Made by a program: the position numbers and the translations under genes
The notes under the pieces: generated by a model
Told to the model about the DNA's origin: nothing
The model's database searches: none
The model's input: the letters and a program-made list of their open reading frames with translations, nothing else
Origin: Chrysochromulina tobinii
Taxonomy: Eukaryota; Haptophyta; Prymnesiales; Chrysochromulinaceae
Assembly (NCBI GenBank): GCA_001275005.1
Contig: JWZX01002539.1
Coordinates: 1 to 12,523, forward strand
DNA length: 12,523 nt
Reading direction: 5' to 3'
In this document: positions 9,001 through 12,523 of the stretch, piece after piece
Layout of the letters: the number at the start of each line of letters is the position of its first letter
Position numbering within the stretch: the first letter of the stretch is position 1

Positions 9001-9218
9001 GCAAGGCGATCGCCGAGGCCTTCGGACGAAATCCATCGCTCGCCGAGCTCGACATCTCCGGCAATCTCGTCGGACTCAAGGGTGGCAAGGCCATCGCCGA
9101 TGCGATCGCGGCCAACCCGTCGTTCACGTACTGTGACTTGCGCTTCAACTCGCTCGATGAGGACACGCGCATGCTGCTTCGCGACTTGTCGAGGCAGACC
9201 GTGAAGGTCATCCTGTGA
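1..9218 (+). CDS. NLR-like multidomain protein: Tpt1-like, pseudokinase-like, coiled coil, NACHT and LRR (5' partial, spliced)
   Basis: Proposed exons: 1-1614 (or 1-433 and 533-1614), 1696-2357, 2495-3083, 3207-3548, 3791-4561, 4757-5397, 5502-5781, 5880-6503, 6668-6994, 7107-8414, 8630-8845, 8937-9218 (TGA). Every join keeps one open frame, 7,656 bases or about 2,551 residues from base 1. Residue numbers in this annotation use that count. The frame is open at the left edge; the first in-frame ATG, at 67, is probably internal. Domains in order: Tpt1/KptA-type lobe, kinase-like N-lobe and C-lobe, Ala-rich coiled coil, Tudor/SH3-like patch, NACHT NTPase, helical region with FQEY motif, and RNase-inhibitor-type LRRs. 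Family knowledge: NACHT-LRR proteins are STAND ATPases that oligomerise on ligand sensing and activate attached effector domains. An immune or signalling role is inference. No signal peptide or membrane segment is visible. Exon borders come from reading the sequence without transcripts, so some may be wrong and a split into two genes is possible. Confidence 0.72.
259..294 (+). repeat. (CAT)5(CAG)7 coding microsatellite
   Basis: Five CAT codons (259-273) are followed directly by seven CAG codons (274-294), giving a His5-Gln7 run in the N-terminal low-complexity region. A proline-rich tract follows. Such runs are prone to length change between alleles. Confidence 0.9.
325..402 (+). repeat. Proline-rich pyrimidine tract
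   Basis: Strongly pyrimidine-rich on the plus strand and built from CCTCCGCCTCCC-type units, read in frame as a long proline run followed by two ASPPA repeats. It is open in the same frame as the Tpt1-like lobe, so I treat it as coding. A GT at 241 (GTGCGT) could instead begin a larger intron, but the frame from there to the 532 acceptor does not match, so I prefer the coding reading. Confidence 0.6.
434..532 (+). other. Possible intron A, repeat in reversed orientation
   Basis: The 99-base segment starts with GT, ends in CCACAG and is filled with a 10-base unit, GAGGTCATCA. This is the reverse complement of the unit seen in the other introns. Its length is a multiple of three with no in-frame stop, so it can be either retained, adding a GHQRSSEVIR-type repeat, or removed. 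A CACTCACCAT copy lies just outside the donor (423-432) and inside near the acceptor (516-525). Confidence 0.45.
541..849 (+). other. Tpt1/KptA-type 2'-phosphotransferase C-terminal lobe
   Basis: Residues about 181-283. Visible family landmarks are the VHG start of the catalytic lobe (in place of the usual HGT), GLTRMLRHH (family pattern GLxxMxRxHIH), a YYIWVDVHRAIDNGVAFY stretch matching the usual I/VDxxxAxxxGxxF strand-helix, and GTLPPEYY, which matches the family's GxxPPxYF end. Tpt1 enzymes remove a tRNA splicing 2'-phosphate using NAD+, and the lobe has an ADP-ribosyltransferase-like fold. The N-terminal winged-helix lobe that normally precedes it, with its LRH and QGHS-type motifs, is not visible upstream. 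The HIH-containing end of the second motif is altered to HHTPLL, and a serine run (655-669) interrupts the middle. Catalysis is therefore uncertain; it may be an NAD- or RNA-end-binding module or a degenerate effector. Confidence 0.72.
893..1140 (+). other. Kinase-like domain, N-lobe
   Basis: Residues about 300-380. A strand ending in AIFLKSE supplies a candidate VAIK-type lysine (K338), and the helix IAREARALRRI a candidate partner glutamate (E365). A poorly conserved loop before it (VELSRMHGSVADAV) would take the place of the glycine-rich loop. The layout resembles aminoglycoside-phosphotransferase-like and kinase-like modules attached to NACHT or STAND proteins, such as the ternary-complex-associated domains described by comparative genomics; I assign this from motif shape only. 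The matching C-lobe lies about 550 residues later, after a low-complexity insert. Confidence 0.5.
1318..1506 (+). repeat. Three tandem 63-base coding repeats (21 residues each)
   Basis: Copies at 1318-1380, 1381-1443 and 1444-1506 each begin with CAGTCCGTGCTCGG and encode QSVLGTALGP-V/E-GFVPPRVASP. The first two copies are identical base for base. The third differs by two bases in one codon, GTC to GAA, changing Val to Glu. They lie in the low-complexity insert between the two kinase-like lobes and look like a recent duplication. Confidence 0.95.
1615..1695 (+). other. Intron B (GC-AG, 81 bases)
   Basis: The exon ends in ATGCAG, the intron begins GCGCGT and ends TTGCATGCAG. The 18-mer ATGCAGGCGCGTGTCGAG is present at both ends (1609-1626 and 1690-1707). 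The body contains the CCCCTTGAT-type repeat and an in-frame TGA at 1660-1662, so removal is required to keep the frame. A GT donor at 1621 would also keep the frame, but the GC donor follows the duplication exactly. Phase 0. Confidence 0.72.
1930..1977 (+). repeat. 24-base coding tandem duplication
   Basis: Two identical copies (1930-1953 and 1954-1977) encode PSTAPDGK twice, within a Ser/Gly/Pro-rich linker (about 1780-2160) that separates the kinase-like lobes. Confidence 0.9.
2358..2494 (+). other. Intron C (GT-AG, 137 bases)
   Basis: Donor GTACGC, acceptor CCTCATCAG, phase 2. The upstream frame would stop at 2392-2394 and the downstream frame differs; this border pair restores a single open frame (FLSP joined to FERREW). 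Five near-perfect TGATGGCCTC units fill 2438-2487. Confidence 0.72.
2438..2487 (+). repeat. 10-base tandem array (TGATGGCCTC) in intron C
   Basis: Contiguous copies of GATGGCCTCT run up to the acceptor. This is the clearest array of the unit that recurs, in the same orientation, in most introns of this gene. Confidence 0.9.
2840..3290 (+). other. Kinase-like (aminoglycoside-phosphotransferase fold) C-lobe, probable pseudokinase
   Basis: The catalytic-loop equivalent reads HGSLHGGEVLVD at residues 916-927, where active enzymes of this fold have HGDLHxxNVLxD. The metal-binding segment WLIDFSET follows with its Asp (D936) intact. Next comes TPFVDAASLICT, joined across the 3084-3206 intron to VLFDLFPTPF, which is typical of the helix after the metal-binding loop in this fold. 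The catalytic Asp is Ser and the metal-coordinating Asn is Glu, so phosphotransfer looks unlikely. A nucleotide-binding or scaffolding role is inferred. The identity of the fold is well supported by the HGxLH...LIDF spacing. Confidence 0.65.
3084..3206 (+). other. Intron D (GT-AG, 123 bases)
   Basis: Donor ACG|GTGCTC, acceptor GTGCAG|GTGCTC, phase 0, with GTGCTC on both sides. Joining gives ASLICT-VLFDLF, the expected helix of the kinase-like fold. The body holds a tandem duplication of about 35 bases beginning CTCTGAGATTGAATCTGG (about 3109-3143 and 3144-3177), then the usual GATGGCCTC unit. Confidence 0.8.
3549..3790 (+). other. Intron E (GT-AG, 242 bases)
   Basis: Donor AAGCAG|GTGGGC, acceptor TTCCACAG|GCGGCG, phase 0. 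The body carries a 10-base CCCCTGATTG array (about 3630-3720). It changes frame and joins RRELSKQ to AAQQWPSHAQ. The helical region downstream has no family that I recognise. Confidence 0.75.
3791..4561 (+). other. Unrecognised helical region
   Basis: About 257 residues following the kinase-like C-lobe, probably mostly helical (ALRLCMRILDLACEL, AQRIAIALSCSLE). A possible beta-rich patch follows (VRLAAGERVAFVADRSVRL), then a helical tail that leads into the coiled coil. I recognise no family and assign no function. Confidence 0.5.
4562..4756 (+). other. Intron F (GC-AG, 195 bases)
   Basis: Donor CTGCAG|GCGAGC, acceptor CCCCAG|GCGAGC, phase 0. CAGGCGAGCnCC is shared at both ends (4559 and 4754), and a third near copy, CAGGCGACCTCC, lies inside at 4633. 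The first half is a GATTGCGATTGATT repeat. The second half is pyrimidine-rich with no array. In-frame stops inside require removal. A small exon between 4636 and 4700 was tested by frame and does not fit. Confidence 0.65.
4757..5397 (+). other. Ala/Glu-rich coiled-coil segment
   Basis: Residues about 1327-1540. Long runs of Ala, Glu, Lys and Ser without helix breakers (for example AAQAAAAASALAEKVLE and AARARAMRHAAQLSAE), ending in a helix LEQVIEEWLLRELRA. This is typical of a coiled-coil or oligomerisation linker between N-terminal modules and the NTPase. There is no sequence-specific family assignment. Confidence 0.7.
5398..5501 (+). other. Intron G (GT-AG, 104 bases)
   Basis: Donor CGCAG|GTACGC, acceptor CATCAG|GTACGCC, phase 2. 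About 18 of 21 bases match between the two borders (5395-5415 and 5499-5519), with another degenerate copy, GTCGCCGTCGGGCCGCG, inside at 5444-5460. GATTGC-type repeats lie between. Splicing gives MRRYAVGQRLSVHSG. Confidence 0.78.
5502..6000 (+). other. Tudor/SH3-like patch leading into the NACHT domain
   Basis: Residues about 1541-1675, spanning intron H. YAVGQRLSVHSGTEWQDVSV has the GxxxxVxxxxxWxDAxV pattern of small beta-barrel modules. HKLKLLSDG and then LALHPWNHAP follow after an Ala/Gly-rich linker. I recall similar GQ...W.DA...HPWNHAP layouts upstream of NACHT domains in algal proteins, but this is a motif-level resemblance only. Confidence 0.45.
5782..5879 (+). other. Intron H (GT-AG, 98 bases)
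   Basis: Donor GGGCAG|GTGGGT, acceptor CTCATCAG|GGGTCC, phase 0. The body is a TGATGGCCTC array that drifts into TTCGATTGTC and TTCGACTGCC variants, showing divergence of the unit along one array. Confidence 0.8.
6504..6667 (+). other. Intron I (GT-AG, 164 bases)
   Basis: Donor CTACAG|GTGGAG, acceptor GTGGCAG|ATGGAG, phase 0. Splicing joins NFVDAHLQ to MEHGRNSDLY, directly upstream of Walker B. The body is a pyrimidine-rich array and lacks the 10-base purine-containing unit of the other introns. Confidence 0.8.
6552..6657 (+). repeat. 28-base pyrimidine-rich tandem repeat in intron I
   Basis: Units beginning CCTCTCC and ending CTCACACCG at 6580-6607, 6608-6635 and 6636-6657 (partial), with a more diverged unit at 6552-6579. 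Confidence 0.85.
6995..7106 (+). other. Intron J (GT-AG, 112 bases) with an internal acceptor and exon copy
   Basis: Donor GAGAAG|GTGATC, acceptor CCCGTCAG|GTCCCC, phase 0, joining YLLEK to VPLDVETGYR. Inside, CATCAG|GCCCCCCTCGACGTC (7055-7075) copies the true acceptor and first 15 exon bases (7107-7121) with one exon mismatch, 46 bases upstream. GATGACCTC-type repeats surround it. Confidence 0.78.
7190..8060 (+). other. Post-NACHT helical region with Gly-rich loop and KOW-like insert
   Basis: A glycine run sits near residues 1993-2010. Helical segments follow, then HYVEILAGPHIGMRGVV (about 2132-2148), which has the KOW-like pattern VxIxxGPxxGxxGxV. At 7974-7999 LSFQEYYTA (F2243) matches the (L/F)xFQEYxxA motif that closes the NACHT-associated helical domain in many NLRs. 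The KOW-like element is unusual here and could be a small RNA- or protein-binding beta module. Confidence 0.6.
8396..8524 (+). repeat. 55-base tandem repeat spanning exon end and donor of intron K
   Basis: The 19-mer GAGCACGTGCCTCACGCAG lies at 8396-8414 (exon end), 8451-8469 and 8506-8524, each followed by GTGATTG. Units one and two (8396-8450, 8451-8505) differ at three positions. The copies inside the intron carry full donor sequences, and the second also has an upstream CAG acceptor. Confidence 0.95.
8415..8629 (+). other. Intron K (GT-AG, 215 bases)
   Basis: Donor ACGCAG|GTGATT, acceptor CCCATGCAG|CTCGAC, phase 0, joining LRRSTCLTQ to LDLSANRL in correct LRR register. The body holds the 55-base repeat and a GATGCCCTCT array. 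The internal copies could act as decoy or cryptic 19-base exons; including one would break the frame. Confidence 0.85.
8846..8936 (+). other. Intron L (GT-AG, 91 bases)
   Basis: Donor GACGCG|GTGAGT, acceptor CCTCATCAG|GTGAGC, phase 0. GGTGAG occurs at both borders. Splicing joins GLADA to VSKCASLKKL in LRR register. It contains scattered GATTGC and GATGACC units rather than a clean array. Confidence 0.82.
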
Positions 9219-9306
9219 CCACGCAGCGGGTGCAACGCGATCAGTACACTAAGGAAAGCCTTTATTCGCAGCCGTAGACTTAGGGGAAGTGAACAAGAGG
9301 TCGTGG

Positions 9307-9322
9307 GCGCGCGCGCGCGCGC
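9307..9322. repeat. (GC)8 dinucleotide run
   Basis: Alternating GC for 16 bases, followed at once by GC-rich sequence and then TTTCTTTTT. Alternating GC can adopt Z-DNA under supercoiling; whether it matters between convergent genes is unknown. Confidence 0.9.
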
Positions 9323-9546
9323 CGCGCCGTATTTCTTTTTCTGAGCACACCAGCGATCGTTACCTGACGTGAGCTTCGAGACAGCGGACTCAGGAGGCGC
9401 CCGGCCTCCGGCCTCGACCCTCCCGAGTGCCGTGCCCTCGTCAGCCGGAGTTTTGCTGAAACGCTAGAACCATCGACTACGTTTCTTCAGGAAAAGCCGT
9501 TCCACACTTTTTATGATTTATCTCCAGCACCCTCCCTGGCAACCGT

Positions 9547-9618
9547 CGTCGTCGCCCGAAGCCTGAAGCCAAAAGGAGGGGCGCGCTCGTCGACGTCGCC
9601 CGAAGCCGAAAGGAGGGG
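9547..9618 (+). repeat. Imperfect direct duplication in spacer
   Basis: CGTCGCCCGAAGCC...AAAAGGAGGGG (9547-9581) and CGTCGCCCGAAGCCGAAAGGAGGGG (ending at 9618) are near copies; the first has a few extra bases. No function is evident. Confidence 0.75.
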
Positions 9619-9755
9619 ATTCCTACTAGTGGTCTAGTGGACAGGCCATGCCACGTTGCATGCACGGATGAGACCTCTCCGGCTAGGTTGCCGCTCCCTG
9701 AGCACCGCCCCCGCTCCCAGTCATGACTTCTTCTCCATTTCATAGGACTTGAGGG

Positions 9756-12523
9756 CTACTTGAGGGCATCTGCCCTTCGCTTCGCCTTGCGCTTCTCAAT
9801 CTCCTTCTTGTTCTTCTCGTCCTTGGTGCGCTCCTTGTCGGCCATCTTGATCTGGTCCTCGAACGACCCACGGAACTCCATCCCGCGCTTCCAGTCACCG
9901 CTGCGTGCCGCTAGCTCCGCCTCCTCCTTGGCCGTCGCCTCCCTCTGCGCTTGCATCTCGGCCTGAATCTTCTGTCCTGCCTCGTTGCCTGAGCGGAGGA
10001 AGAGCAGATTGCGCGTGATGGAGCCGTCCGAGCCGCTCAGGTCCACATCGAGCTTGACCACGCCCGGGTGTGGCGTCGCTGAGAGGTGTACGCCCCTCTC
10101 AGACCACTGCGTGTGCACGTGCATCTGCTCGCCCATTCGTAGCACGCACCCCCCAGCGGGCAGGTGGTGGCACACCTGGCCCCACGAAAAGCCTCTCATC
10201 GGCTCCTCGACGCCGGGCGCCGTGCTCACGGCAATCGTGCGCGCGCGGTCAAGGTACACGACGAACCACGCGACGACCGCATGTACGGTACCATTGAGCT
10301 CCGCCTTGAGCTCAATGTGCGTGCCGCCCGAGAGCGCGGGCAGCTCGATCGGGTCATCGAGCTTCATTCGGACCGCCACGCGGGGTCGAGAGAGCACCGT
10401 ATGCGCCACGTCGGATAGGCGCACCGGACGCACCCGGTGAGCCACGCGCCGGAGCGCGCTCACGTCCATCCCACCGACGGGCGCCGCCGTGCAGTTGAGT
10501 CGTGCGAGCTGCTCGCTCTGAACGAGCGCCACGTGCACTTCAAGCTCCGCCGGGATGACCAGCGCGCCAGGGGTGAGCAGCCGCTTGCGCGCGTCGTGGA
10601 GCGCGGGAAGCAGTCCCTCGCACAGCGGGTCGGAGCCGAGCAGTTCGAAGACGAGCATCGAGGCGGTGCGCTTCCATGGATCGGCCGAGGCGGCATCGAG
10701 CTTCAGGTGAGTTGAGTGACACTCGAGCACACGCACGCGCTCGTCCAGCCCATGCTCGGTCACATTGCCCCGTGCGATCCGCGCGAGCTCGGGCGCCATC
10801 TCGACCGCGAGAACGCGAGTCGCGCCTACCCGCGCCGCCATCATGCCCAGTAGCCCCGTGCCTGCGCCAATATCAAGCACGAGCTCCGGTCGCGTCTCGT
10901 TGATCGCGTGGGCGAGGGCGCTGTGGAAGGCGTTGTTCCGATGCGTATCGTTGACCATTGGGAAGTGATACTCGCTCAGAGGGGCCGGCCGACTCCCCAG
11001 CCTATTCTGACCGCTCAACACGGCGCTCTCCATGGGTCCGGTCATGGCGCACAGATGCAGCGGTCGGTTGGCAGCGACGACGGCGGCGAGGGCGGCGATT
11101 TCAGCTTCCTTGGCGGCCACGACTTGAACGCCGAGCTCCTCGGACGCCGCGAGAGTCTTCTGAGCCAGCTCGTGCGACTTGAGGTCGTCGAGGAGTCCGG
11201 CGGCCGTGGCCATTTGGATTGCCTTCTCTTGCACCAGCCGTGCCGCCACGATGTCGCACAAGGGGATTTGGACGAGTTTGCCCGAATCGCGGTCGAAAAG
11301 GTGGAGTATGGTGGTGAGGCTCTCACTGCCGCTCACCCTGGCTCCCTTGTCGAGGATAGATGCCTTCGCAGCGGCCTCCCCTTCTGGCGTGAGCGTGATG
11401 ATGCTGCCGGAGCGTTTCCGAGTGGCACCAGCACCAAGGGAGGGGTCCTTCACCGCCAGATGCACCTCCGAGCCGAGCACCGACGAAAAGAAGAGCCTCC
11501 CCTTGTCCGCGTCATTGAACGAGTGCACTCCGGAGCGCGGGGGACCCTCGTACTCGATCGTGGGCATGCTCGCCGCAGTGCGCTCCGCCTCGAGCCTCGC
11601 CGCCTTTGCCCTGGCGACCAGCTGGCGCTGCGTGTGCCGCGCACGCACGAGAGTACGCTCGTGCTCGCGTGTAGCCTTCACATTGCCCGAGCTCAGCTGG
11701 ACCGCGAGGCGCCGCGGCTGCCAGCGCATCGTCAGGTGGACGACTTGCCCTTGACGCACGCCCAGAGAGCCGATGCCCTCTGGAGGCTCGAGCACCTCCC
11801 CCGGCGCGAGCTCGGGCACGCCGGGATCGGTCGCCTCCTGTGGCACTTCGTGCGCACCCGTCGAGTCCAGTTGCGTCTTCCCTCGGACCACGTCTGCACG
11901 GGAAAGCGGATGCACGGGCAAGCGCGTCGCGTGCTCCATCTCGCCATCCTCATCCTCATCCTCGTCCTCGTCTCCGTCCTCGTCTCCGTCCCCGTCCCGC
12001 ACGCGCGGCTCGAGCGCCTGGCGTGCGCCCAATTCGGCGGACGCGGCCGCCTCCTTTGCAGCTGTGCTCGCACGCATTACCGCCTGCCCGAGCGCCCTTG
12101 CCACACGCATCCGCCGAAAGTCACCGGCGTCCTCTTGCATCAACCGCCCGAGCTCCGAGACCGCTGCCTCGGCCTCGTGCGCAGACAGCGCAGCCATGGC
12201 GCTCGCAGCGGAAGCGGCCTCGGACGCACGCTCTGCCGCATCCACCAGTCGCACCAAATGCTCGTGCATCCTGCGAAGCCCGCGGCTCTCGGCCGTGCGC
12301 GCCGCCTTACGCTCGGCCTTGCGTGCAGCCTTGCGTGCAGCTTTCCTCGCCGCCTTTCGCGCCGCCTTCTGCGCCGCCTTCGCCGCTGCTCGTGCCTCCT
12401 TGCTCACGTCGAGATCCCCCTTCGCATCGCGAGCCTCACCGAGATCGCGATCTCCCGAGATCTCCCCCTTCGCATCGCGAGCCTCACTGTCCACTGCTAC
12501 GAGCTCTTCCTCCCCCTCCTCCT
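9756..12523 (-). CDS. Protein arginine methyltransferase-like protein (PRMT7/9-like), 5' partial
   Basis: One open frame on the minus strand, from the right edge to TAG at 9758-9756, with no intron. A GTG lies at 12494, but the frame is open upstream to the edge, so the true start is probably outside; the first ATG (12269) would cut off a coherent Lys-rich N-terminus. Residues count from 12494. Landmarks: a Lys/Ala/Arg repeat (about 33-66), an acidic run (about 165-185), HFPMVNDTHRNNAF (PRMT N-terminal helix pattern), motif I VLDIGAGTGLLG (about 538-549), VLAVEMAPE (acidic end of post-I strand), double-E-like ELLGSDPLCEG (about 615-625) and a charged C-terminal helix. PRMTs transfer methyl from S-adenosylmethionine to arginine in proteins, in nucleus or cytosol. 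The single catalytic unit and unfamiliar middle region make the subclass uncertain. Confidence 0.85.
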   Translation of the reverse strand, partial: EEGEEELVAVDSEARDAKGEISGDRDLGEARDAKGDLDVSKEARAAAKAAQKAARKAARKAARKAARKAERKAARTAESRGLRRMHEHLVRLVDAAERASEAASAASAMAALSAHEAEAAVSELGRLMQEDAGDFRRMRVARALGQAVMRASTAAKEAAASAELGARQALEPRVRDGDGDEDGDEDEDEDEDGEMEHATRLPVHPLSRADVVRGKTQLDSTGAHEVPQEATDPGVPELAPGEVLEPPEGIGSLGVRQGQVVHLTMRWQPRRLAVQLSSGNVKATREHERTLVRARHTQRQLVARAKAARLEAERTAASMPTIEYEGPPRSGVHSFNDADKGRLFFSSVLGSEVHLAVKDPSLGAGATRKRSGSIITLTPEGEAAAKASILDKGARVSGSESLTTILHLFDRDSGKLVQIPLCDIVAARLVQEKAIQMATAAGLLDDLKSHELAQKTLAASEELGVQVVAAKEAEIAALAAVVAANRPLHLCAMTGPMESAVLSGQNRLGSRPAPLSEYHFPMVNDTHRNNAFHSALAHAINETRPELVLDIGAGTGLLGMMAARVGATRVLAVEMAPELARIARGNVTEHGLDERVRVLECHSTHLKLDAASADPWKRTASMLVFELLGSDPLCEGLLPALHDARKRLLTPGALVIPAELEVHVALVQSEQLARLNCTAAPVGGMDVSALRRVAHRVRPVRLSDVAHTVLSRPRVAVRMKLDDPIELPALSGGTHIELKAELNGTVHAVVAWFVVYLDRARTIAVSTAPGVEEPMRGFSWGQVCHHLPAGGCVLRMGEQMHVHTQWSERGVHLSATPHPGVVKLDVDLSGSDGSITRNLLFLRSGNEAGQKIQAEMQAQREATAKEEAELAARSGDWKRGMEFRGSFEDQIKMADKERTKDEKNKKEIEKRKAKRRADALK
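10000..10985 (-). other. PRMT catalytic core
   Basis: SAM-binding Rossmann fold (motif I bases about 10845-10879) followed by a beta-barrel-like region. The double-E-like loop retains both Glu residues (10613-10650). Where PRMTs normally have a THW-type loop, this protein reads GFSWGQVCHHL (about 10165-10197). Trp and a following Gln, as in PRMT7/9-type W..Q sequences, are kept, but the usual His before Trp is absent. Confidence 0.75.
11938..12000 (-). repeat. Acidic Asp/Glu run
   Basis: Repeated GAC/GAG codons encode DGDGDEDGDEDEDEDED-type sequence. It separates the helical N-terminal part from the middle region, is probably disordered and could help histone or basic-protein binding (inference). 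Confidence 0.85.
12296..12400 (-). repeat. Lys/Ala/Arg tandem repeat (KAAR)
   Basis: A four-residue unit, KAAR, recurs about five times with variants, encoded by a 12-base repeat in GCCTTTCGCGCC-like form. It predicts a highly basic helix and resembles lysine-rich chromatin-binding tails; nuclear or nucleic-acid binding is possible but not shown. Confidence 0.85.
12416..12487 (-). repeat. 24-base direct repeat in PRMT N-terminus
   Basis: CCCCCTTCGCATCGCGAGCC (first 20 of 24 bases) occurs at 12416-12439 and 12464-12487, 48 bases apart, encoding EARDAKG twice. It is an exact copy, so a recent duplication within the frame. Confidence 0.9.

Larger units (their letters stand above)
8311..9205 (+). 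other. Leucine-rich repeats, RNase-inhibitor type
   Basis: At least four repeats of LxxLxLxxNxLG...G...LA.AL type: GLGGNKLGADELL, CLTQ-LDLSANRLCG (across intron K), CLTKLDLSQNSLG and SLKKLGIAYNGIG, followed by SLAELDISGNLVG and YCDLRFNSLD. Spacing of about 28 residues is typical of NLR ligand-sensing repeats; two repeats carry longer inserts. The domain ends at the TGA at 9216-9218. Confidence 0.88.
9219..9755. other. Tail-to-tail intergenic spacer
   Basis: About 537 bases between two stop codons facing each other; it should contain both 3' untranslated regions and polyadenylation sites. I see no obvious AATAAA on either strand. It includes a (GC)8 run, an imperfect duplication at 9547-9618 and a short A-box-like string near 9632, but no reading frame with coding character and no complete RNA gene. 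Confidence 0.7.

Noticed and set aside
9624-9710. tRNA-like A-box TGGTCTAGTGG in the spacer
   Set aside because: The string fits an A-box, but no matching B-box, anticodon stem or acceptor pairing follows, so there is no tRNA gene; at most a chance match or relic.
12269-12494. Start of the PRMT-like gene at ATG 12269 or GTG 12494
   Set aside because: The frame and its biased composition continue without a stop to the right edge, so neither can be taken as the true start.

Overview
This looks like a piece of a GC-rich nuclear genome from a unicellular eukaryotic alga. A haptophyte fits best, but the assignment is soft; a pelagophyte or dinoflagellate-like source is possible. The reasons are spliceosomal introns with GT-AG and some GC-AG borders, intron bodies made of 10-base repeats such as TGATGGCCTC, alanine- and proline-rich coding sequence, and eukaryote-type domain architectures. 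Nothing looks prokaryotic or viral: there are no ribosome-binding sites, no operon spacing and no integrase or terminal repeats.

Two genes converge. The first runs from the left edge to 9218 on the plus strand and is open at its 5' end. I join 12 or 13 exons (11 well supported introns, plus one doubtful one at 434-532). The joined frame stays open for 7,656 bases, about 2,551 residues. In order the protein carries: a low-complexity N-terminus; a Tpt1/KptA-type (tRNA 2'-phosphotransferase, ADP-ribosyltransferase-like) C-terminal lobe; a kinase-like domain split by a long low-complexity insert and lacking the catalytic Asp; a helical and coiled-coil stretch; a small Tudor/SH3-like segment; a NACHT P-loop NTPase with a helical tail; and RNase-inhibitor-type leucine-rich repeats. 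This is the plan of an NLR-like (STAND) sensor: LRRs and NACHT at the C-terminal end, putative signalling or effector modules at the N-terminal end.

Bases 9219-9755 form the tail-to-tail spacer, with a (GC)8 run, an imperfect 30-base duplication and no gene that I can support. From 9756 to the right edge, on the minus strand, lies an uninterrupted reading frame for a protein arginine methyltransferase-like enzyme. It has a Lys/Ala/Arg repeat N-terminus, an acidic run and a charged C-terminal tail, and is also open at its 5' end. It has none of the repeat-filled introns of its neighbour.

The most unusual signal is in the introns. Several are flanked by, or contain, copies of the exon sequence next to the splice site: 18 bases around 1615-1695, about 21 bases around 5398-5501, an internal acceptor plus exon copy at 7055-7075, and a 55-base tandem unit carrying exon end plus donor at 8396-8524. 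This suggests recent intron gain or growth by duplication across splice junctions, or insertion of introner-like elements. I see no evidence that the two genes act together; they share only the convergent arrangement.
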